DNA of 21,289 nt from Ophiocordyceps camponoti-saundersi (nom. inval.) (Eukaryota; Ascomycota; Sordariomycetes; Hypocreales; Ophiocordycipitaceae): contig PDHQ01000471.1 of NCBI GenBank assembly GCA_003339415.1, positions 1 through 21,289 of the forward strand, read 5' to 3'. The translations under genes and the position numbers were made by a program. Below the pieces are notes generated by a model. The model was not told the origin of the DNA and made no database searches. It saw only the letters and a program-made list of their open reading frames with translations. This document shows, one piece after another, positions 21,164-21,289 of this stretch. Position 1 is the stretch's first letter. Each line of letters begins with the position of its first letter.

Positions 21164-21289
21164 AAAAATATTAAAAATATTAAAAATATTAAAAATATTA
21201 AAAATATTAAAAATATTAAAAATATTAAAAATATTAAAAATATTAAAAATATTAAAAATATTAAAAATATTAAAAATATTAAAAATATT
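21164..21289. repeat. 9 bp minisatellite, 14 perfect units
   Basis: Exactly 14 units of AAAAATATT reach the last base of the window, so the true length is unknown. In the sense of the element (minus strand) each unit is AAT ATT TTT, three whole codons. Copy 1 has only about two imperfect units at the matching place (AAGTATTTTTAATATTCTT, about 7753-7771). Confidence 0.97.

Larger units (their letters stand above)
16056..21289 (-). mobile_element. Inverted second copy of the chromovirus, truncated by the window end
   Basis: The reverse complement of this block follows copy 1 from its 3' LTR inward. Positions in the two copies sum to about 28,929 throughout. It therefore contains the 3' LTR, the 3' internal region, the accessory frame, the purine tract and the C-terminal half of pol. 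It then runs into a minisatellite at the position matching copy 1 base about 7,765. It is more mutated than copy 1, including CpG sites and the integrase catalytic Glu, which reads AAA (Lys) near 20,300. The RT, gag and far LTR lie outside the window, so its target-site duplication cannot be tested; the bases before the LTR are ACGAA (16051-16055). Confidence 0.92.

Noticed and set aside
21164..21289. CRISPR-like array
   Set aside because: The 9 bp units are directly tandem with no spacers, and the organism is a eukaryote.

Overview
The window looks like part of a filamentous ascomycete (Pezizomycotina) genome with very strong repeat-induced point mutation (RIP). Two extremely AT-rich blocks (about 1-13,175 and 15,900-21,289) almost completely lack the dinucleotides CpA and TpG, while CpG, CpC and CpT persist. 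Between them is a GC-normal island of about 2.5 kb with one intact spliced gene. The 71 and 59 bp introns with GT-AG borders also fit a filamentous fungus. I cannot name the species.

Left block. A (TAA)n microsatellite (1-107) is followed by a degenerate plus-strand reading frame of unknown family (about 590-2703). A 10,163 bp Ty3/gypsy-type LTR retrotransposon (2709-12871) splits this frame. The element has two 592 bp LTRs and a 5 bp target-site duplication, GTAAA. Read in one frame with stops interpreted as RIP products of Gln, Trp or Arg codons, it shows a gag-like region, reverse transcriptase, RNase H, a D,D(35)E integrase with an HHCC remnant, and a C-terminal chromodomain. This makes it a chromovirus. 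After pol come a pyrimidine-rich spacer and a long second reading frame (about 9783-11950) of unknown function. Beyond the 3' LTR the split older frame resumes in phase and ends in about 80 unmutated codons at 13411.

Island (about 13,175-15,640). Apart from that tail, the only convincing gene is a three-exon CFEM-domain small secreted protein (14873-15299). It has a signal peptide, all eight cysteines, the heme-ligand aspartate, a TATA box and several GATA-type sites upstream.

Right block. GC content decays from about 15,640, and a second copy of the same retrotransposon lies in inverse orientation (LTR 16056-16649, internal region to the window end). It is more heavily mutated than the first copy and is cut inside the RNase H region by a 9 bp minisatellite of 14 units. 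The two elements point their 3' LTRs at the island, so a candidate secreted effector sits between two convergent, RIP-silenced chromoviruses. Neither element can be active, because every recognised domain carries stop codons and catalytic-residue changes.
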